Assembly (NCBI GenBank): GCA_905215225.1 | Contig: CAJMPM010000053.1 | Location: 1 to 9,105, forward strand | DNA length: 9,105 nucleotides | Source: an uncultured bacterium | GTDB lineage: Bacteria > Actinomycetota > Coriobacteriia > Coriobacteriales > Coriobacteriaceae | Direction of reading: 5' to 3' | In this document: piece after piece, positions 6,463 through 9,105 of the stretch | Layout of the letters: the number at the start of each line of letters is the position of its first letter | How positions within the stretch are numbered: position 1 is the first letter of the stretch | Made by a program: the position numbers and the translations under genes | Notes under the pieces: generated by a model | Told to the model about the DNA's origin: nothing | Database searches by the model: none | The model's input: the letters and a program-made list of their open reading frames with translations, nothing else

Positions 6463-6635
6463 TGGAAGCCGTGTCCCAGAATTCCGGCCCAGACCGGGAC
6501 GCAGTTTCCCTCAGGGCCATGTTTCGGAAAATGTGCCCCGTTTTGAACGCCGATTCTGGGACACCGTTTCCGCAACGGGCCTCTCACGGAAACTGCATCC
6601 CACTCAGGACGCCAATTCCGAGATGCATATTCCGC
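6463..6635. repeat. Imperfect tandem repeat array, 62-bp period, each unit with internal dyad
   Basis: Two complete units (6496-6557 and 6558-6619) are flanked by a partial unit on each side (about 6464-6495 and 6620-6635). GGAA recurs at 6464, 6526 and 6588, and the unit start GGGAC or GAGAT at 6496, 6558 and 6620: exactly 62 bp apart each time. Each unit reads roughly GGGAYGCAGTTTCC, then about 16 bases containing GGGCC, then GGAAACTGCRTCCC (the complement of the first arm), then about 18 bases resembling GACGCCAATTCC. Units differ at many positions, so the array is old or has been selected for structure rather than exact sequence. Dyads also pair between units: GTGTCCCAGAAT at 6471-6482 is the exact complement of ATTCTGGGACAC at 6553-6564. 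No coding potential was recognised. The array fills the gap between the SDR terminator and the antiporter stop. Confidence 0.85.
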
Positions 6636-6646
6636 GGCGGCATTGG

Positions 6647-8209
6647 CTACCTGCCGTCGTCGTCTTGAGCTTCATTGCGCGCGTAGAGCTCCAGCATGCG
6701 GCGGCGGTATTCGTGTACGGCGAGCTTGGCGCGCTCAAGGCGGCGGCGCTCACGCGGAGTCAGCTCGGACGGGTCAACCTCATCACCATAGGTCTTATCG
6801 GCAAGTAGGTGCGCCGCGTCCACGATGCGGGCATCGATGTGGCCGCTCGCCGCCTCGGCGGAAAGACGCTCGGCAATCGCATCGAGCGTAGGCAGGCCCT
6901 CGAATACGCGACCATGGCCATGCGAGGTCAGCAGCTCGTGCTCGCGTGCGAGCAGGCTCGCCAAATCGTGATGGGCGCGCAGGATGTCAAGTGCATCGGA
7001 TGGATGCTCGGCAACCTCTGCCACGGCGGCGACCGGCGCGGCGTCGCCCACGCGGTAGAAGAGCTGCGCGAGCAATGGCATCAAGCACACCGTGATGGCG
7101 CCGGCGGCAACCATAACCGACGCGATGTCTTGCGACAGCGCGCCCGCGTTGACGGCAACGCTCGTCACGGCAACGATGATCGGCAGCGCCGTGGTGCAGT
7201 ACAGGGCCACGGTAATGCGACCATACGCCGACACATCGCGCGTCGCAGGGCAAATGCTCATAGAAATAAGAATGGGCACGGCACGAATAATCAGCAACGC
7301 CACGATAAAGCCCACGAGCAGACCCGGGCGCGACGCCACGGCCGTCAGGTCGATCTTTGCGCCCGATACGGTAAAGAACACCGGAATCAAAAAGCCGTAG
7401 GCCAGGCCGTCGAGCTTGGTCTCGAGCGTATGGTTGCCCTCGGGGATGATATAGCGCAGGACAAAGCCGGCGGCAAAAGCGCCCAATACGATATCGAGGC
7501 TAAAGATGGCCGAGAACGCCACGAGCGTGACCAAAATAAGCACTGTCAGGCGTACGAACGTCTGCGACGTGGTATCGGCGCGCTCCTCGACAAACGCAAA
7601 GAAGCGGCTGCCGACGCGTTTGGAGCGGCTGGGGACCACGGCAGGCAGCACGCACACGGCGGCAAATAAGCCCAAGATCAGCAGCGTCTCGATGCCCGTA
7701 CGGGCAGACAGCAGTACCGACATGGCGAGCACGGGGCCGAGCTCGCCCCAGGTGCCATACGCGAGAATCGAGTCGCCCACGCGCGTTCCGGCAAGTGAAC
7801 GCTCGCGCATGATGGGCACGAGCGTTCCGAGCGCCGTAGAAGTGAGGGCAAGCGTCACGGCGATACCGTCGAAATGGCTGACCGAGAACCACGGGGTAAA
7901 GCGCACGGCAAGCCAGGCAATACCAAACGTGACGGCCCACGTCGCCAAGCCGTAGCGCCCCTCCACACCCGTAATGTTCTTAGGGTCGATCTCAAAGCCG
8001 GCAAGCAGGAACAAAAAGGCCAGACCGAGCTCGGACACAAGCGAGACCTCGGCATCTACATGGATGACGCCGAGCATATGGGGTCCCAGCACCGCGCCGC
8101 GCACGAGCAAAAAGACCGTCTCGGGAACGGGTTTTCCAGGAATCGCCGAGGCGATGAAGGGGCTTGCAAAGGCCACGAGTGCGATGATGGCGAGCGAAAC
8201 GAATGCCAT
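6647..8209 (-). CDS. CPA2-family cation/proton antiporter with long soluble C-terminal tail
   Basis: Integral membrane exchanger (Na+/H+ exchanger domain, CPA2 family), 520 residues. Residues about 1-387 contain a dozen or so hydrophobic segments. GAVLGPHMLGVI (39-50) and SELGLAFLFLLAGFEID (59-75) match the CPA2 N-terminal half, and ALTSTALGTLVPIMRE (121-136) is the conserved discontinuous-helix region. The ion-site position reads YGTWGELGPVL (151-161), with Glu156 where KefC or NapA relatives have Asp; I recall Gly-Glu in other actinobacterial members. The last 133 residues are hydrophilic, rich in His early (AHHD, REHELLTSHGHG) and basic later (RERRRLERAK), ending DDDGR. They do not contain the Rossmann KTN/TrkA-N domain of KefB/KefC. 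Start at 8209 is backed by AAAGG 6 bases upstream. A possible -10 box TACAGT lies on the minus strand at 8242-8237, without a clear -35. Divergent from purL. Transported ion (Na+ or K+) is not determinable. Confidence 0.9.
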   Translation of the reverse strand: MAFVSLAIIALVAFASPFIASAIPGKPVPETVFLLVRGAVLGPHMLGVIHVDAEVSLVSELGLAFLFLLAGFEIDPKNITGVEGRYGLATWAVTFGIAWLAVRFTPWFSVSHFDGIAVTLALTSTALGTLVPIMRERSLAGTRVGDSILAYGTWGELGPVLAMSVLLSARTGIETLLILGLFAAVCVLPAVVPSRSKRVGSRFFAFVEERADTTSQTFVRLTVLILVTLVAFSAIFSLDIVLGAFAAGFVLRYIIPEGNHTLETKLDGLAYGFLIPVFFTVSGAKIDLTAVASRPGLLVGFIVALLIIRAVPILISMSICPATRDVSAYGRITVALYCTTALPIIVAVTSVAVNAGALSQDIASVMVAAGAITVCLMPLLAQLFYRVGDAAPVAAVAEVAEHPSDALDILRAHHDLASLLAREHELLTSHGHGRVFEGLPTLDAIAERLSAEAASGHIDARIVDAAHLLADKTYGDEVDPSELTPRERRRLERAKLAVHEYRRRMLELYARNEAQDDDGR

Positions 8210-8278
8210 GTGATGCCTTTCTCTTGTTTGCGCTTCACTGTAGCACCCTCGCCGTCCTCAACGCGCCGCGAGCTGTCG

Positions 8279-8284
8279 TATCAT
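8279..8284 (+). promoter_or_regulatory. purL: Probable -10 box for purL
   Basis: TATCAT matches 5 of 6 positions of the -10 consensus and predicts a transcript start at about 8290-8292, roughly 103 nt before the purL ATG. The -35 region (8255-8262) has no consensus-like hexamer, so an activator or a relaxed -35 would be needed. Confidence 0.4.
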
Positions 8285-8289
8285 AGTGA

Positions 8290-8393
8290 GGTTTACAAAC
8301 ATGCGGCTCAAGGCGACCACGAGGCTTGCCCCGTAAACCGACCGCTGCCGCATACCGTACCGTACGCCCAACCGATCAGGAAGGCAGGAACCA
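8290..8393 (+). promoter_or_regulatory. Structured purL 5' leader, candidate pseudoknot
   Basis: Two perfect 7-bp complementarities are interleaved. GGTTTAC (8290-8296) pairs with GTAAACC (8333-8339), and ATGCGGC (8301-8307) with GCCGCAT (8347-8353). The order a-b-a'-b' is that of an H-type pseudoknot or of mutually exclusive helices. The connecting segments are 4, 25 and 7 bases; the 25-base one can hold a small hairpin (CAAG at 8309-8312 with CTTG at 8325-8328). CTTGCC at 8325-8330 could alternatively pair with GGCAGG (8383-8388) at the ribosome site with one G-U. It does not match the purine, ZTP or folate riboswitch consensus as I know them. Structure and function are inferred. Confidence 0.45.
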
Positions 8394-9105
8394 ATGGTCT
8401 CTCGTATCTACGTGGAGAAGAAACCCGGGTTCGACGTCGAGGCTCAGCAGCTCAAGGGCGAGCTGACCGAGATTCTCGGCATCAAGGGCATCGAGGCCCT
8501 GAGGATCATCAACCGCTACGACGTCGAGGGCATCGACGAGGAGCTTTTCCGCTCCTGCGTGCCGACCGTCTTTAGCGAGCCCCAGGTCGATGTGACCTAC
8601 GACGAGCTCCCCGCAAGCGATGGCGCCGTCTTTGCCGTCGAATTCCTGCCTGGCCAGTTTGACCAGCGCGCCGACTCCGCCAGCGAGTGCGTGCAGCTCA
8701 TCAGCCAGGGCGAGCGCCCCGCCGTGCGCTCCGCCAAGGTCTATATGATCTCGGGCGCTCTGGACGAGGCCGCCATCGATGCCATCAAGCACTACGTGGT
8801 GAACCCCGTCGAGGCGCGCATCGCCTCGCTCGACCTGCCCGAGACGCTGTACATGGAGACCCCCGAGCCCCAGCCCGTCGAGGTACTCGACGGTTTCCGC
8901 GAGCTCGACGAAGCCGGCCTTGCCGCCTTTATTTCCGAGCGCGGCCTTGCCATGGACGAGGCGGACATCGCCTTCTGCCAGCAGTACTTCCGCGATGAGG
9001 ACCGCGACCCCACCATCACCGAGATCCGCGTGAACGACACCAATAAGACCGCCCACAGCCGCCACACCACCATCGGCACCGACCTAGAAGCCGAGACGAA
9101 CGCCA
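8394..9105 (+). CDS. purL: Phosphoribosylformylglycinamidine synthase, N-terminal part (cut by right edge)
   Basis: Converts FGAR, glutamine and ATP to FGAM in purine synthesis; cytoplasmic. The first 237 codons are present. The protein opens MVSRIYVEKKPGFDVEAQQL and continues ILGIKGIEALRIINRYDVEG, the PurS-like N-terminal domain of the long fused enzyme of Bifidobacterium/Clostridium type (over 1,200 residues, including the glutaminase). CVPTVFSEPQVDV, EFLPGQFDQRADSASECVQL and VNPVEARIASLDLPETL follow the same relatives. The linker domain (about 170-212) ends DRDPTITEIRV. Next, the near-universal motif I know as DTYWSDHCRHTTF reads DTNKTAHSRHTTI (215-227): His221, Arg223 and His224 are kept, while the acidic residue before the His and the Cys after it are lost. 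Start supported by AGGAAGG 9 bases upstream. It has its own leader and is divergent from the antiporter. Identity of the gene is firm; whether this copy is fully active is open. Confidence 0.93.
   Translation, partial: MVSRIYVEKKPGFDVEAQQLKGELTEILGIKGIEALRIINRYDVEGIDEELFRSCVPTVFSEPQVDVTYDELPASDGAVFAVEFLPGQFDQRADSASECVQLISQGERPAVRSAKVYMISGALDEAAIDAIKHYVVNPVEARIASLDLPETLYMETPEPQPVEVLDGFRELDEAGLAAFISERGLAMDEADIAFCQQYFRDEDRDPTITEIRVNDTNKTAHSRHTTIGTDLEAETNA

Noticed and set aside
6463..6635. CRISPR array
   Set aside because: Units are contiguous 62-bp imperfect repeats with internal dyads. There is no alternation of identical short repeats with unique spacers and no cas genes.
8290..8393. Known purine, ZTP (pfl) or folate riboswitch in the purL leader
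   Set aside because: The conserved core sequences of these classes as I know them are absent; only the interleaved helices are seen.
8376..9065. 229-codon minus-strand open frame opposite purL
   Set aside because: Antisense shadow; the plus strand is clearly PurL from its first residues.

Overview
The window is GC-rich and mostly coding, with strong G/C preference at third codon positions. Its PurL is of the long single-chain type I know from Bifidobacterium and Coriobacteriia. Together these suggest a gut actinobacterium of the Collinsella/Coriobacteriia kind. This is an inference from style and remembered homologs; no rRNA or other marker is present.

Layout, left to right. (1) 1-3276, minus strand: a branched-chain amino acid ABC import operon read right to left, with substrate-binding lipoprotein livK, permease livH and permease livM. 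LivM runs off the left edge, and the ATPase genes livG/livF are expected beyond it. Two stem-loops sit between livK and livH. LivK has a recognisable promoter with an inverted repeat centred on its -10 box, and a hairpin-rich leader. (2) 3548-3855, minus strand: a decayed second copy of the binding-protein gene, missing its 5' end and two internal blocks yet still in frame. (3) 4051-5394, plus strand: homoserine dehydrogenase with a C-terminal ACT domain, followed by a strong intrinsic terminator. (4) 5616-6365, plus strand: a short-chain dehydrogenase/reductase with a palindrome over its probable -35 box, followed by a stem-loop terminator. (5) 6463-6635: an array of imperfect repeats with an exact 62-bp period, each unit carrying its own dyad, ending 11 bases from the antiporter stop codon. 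(6) 6647-8209, minus strand: a CPA2-type cation/proton antiporter with a long soluble tail. (7) 8394-9105, plus strand: the start of purL, transcribed divergently from the antiporter, behind a leader of about 100 nt with two interleaved 7-bp helices (pseudoknot topology).

Functionally, the left part imports branched-chain amino acids and hom works in the aspartate-family pathway toward threonine, methionine and isoleucine. The two are transcribed divergently and share an amino-acid theme, but nothing shows that they are co-regulated. The SDR, antiporter and purL are separate transcription units.

The items most worth a second look are the 62-bp repeat array, the interleaved helices in the purL leader, the altered PurL active-site motif near the right edge, and the in-frame but gutted livK paralog.
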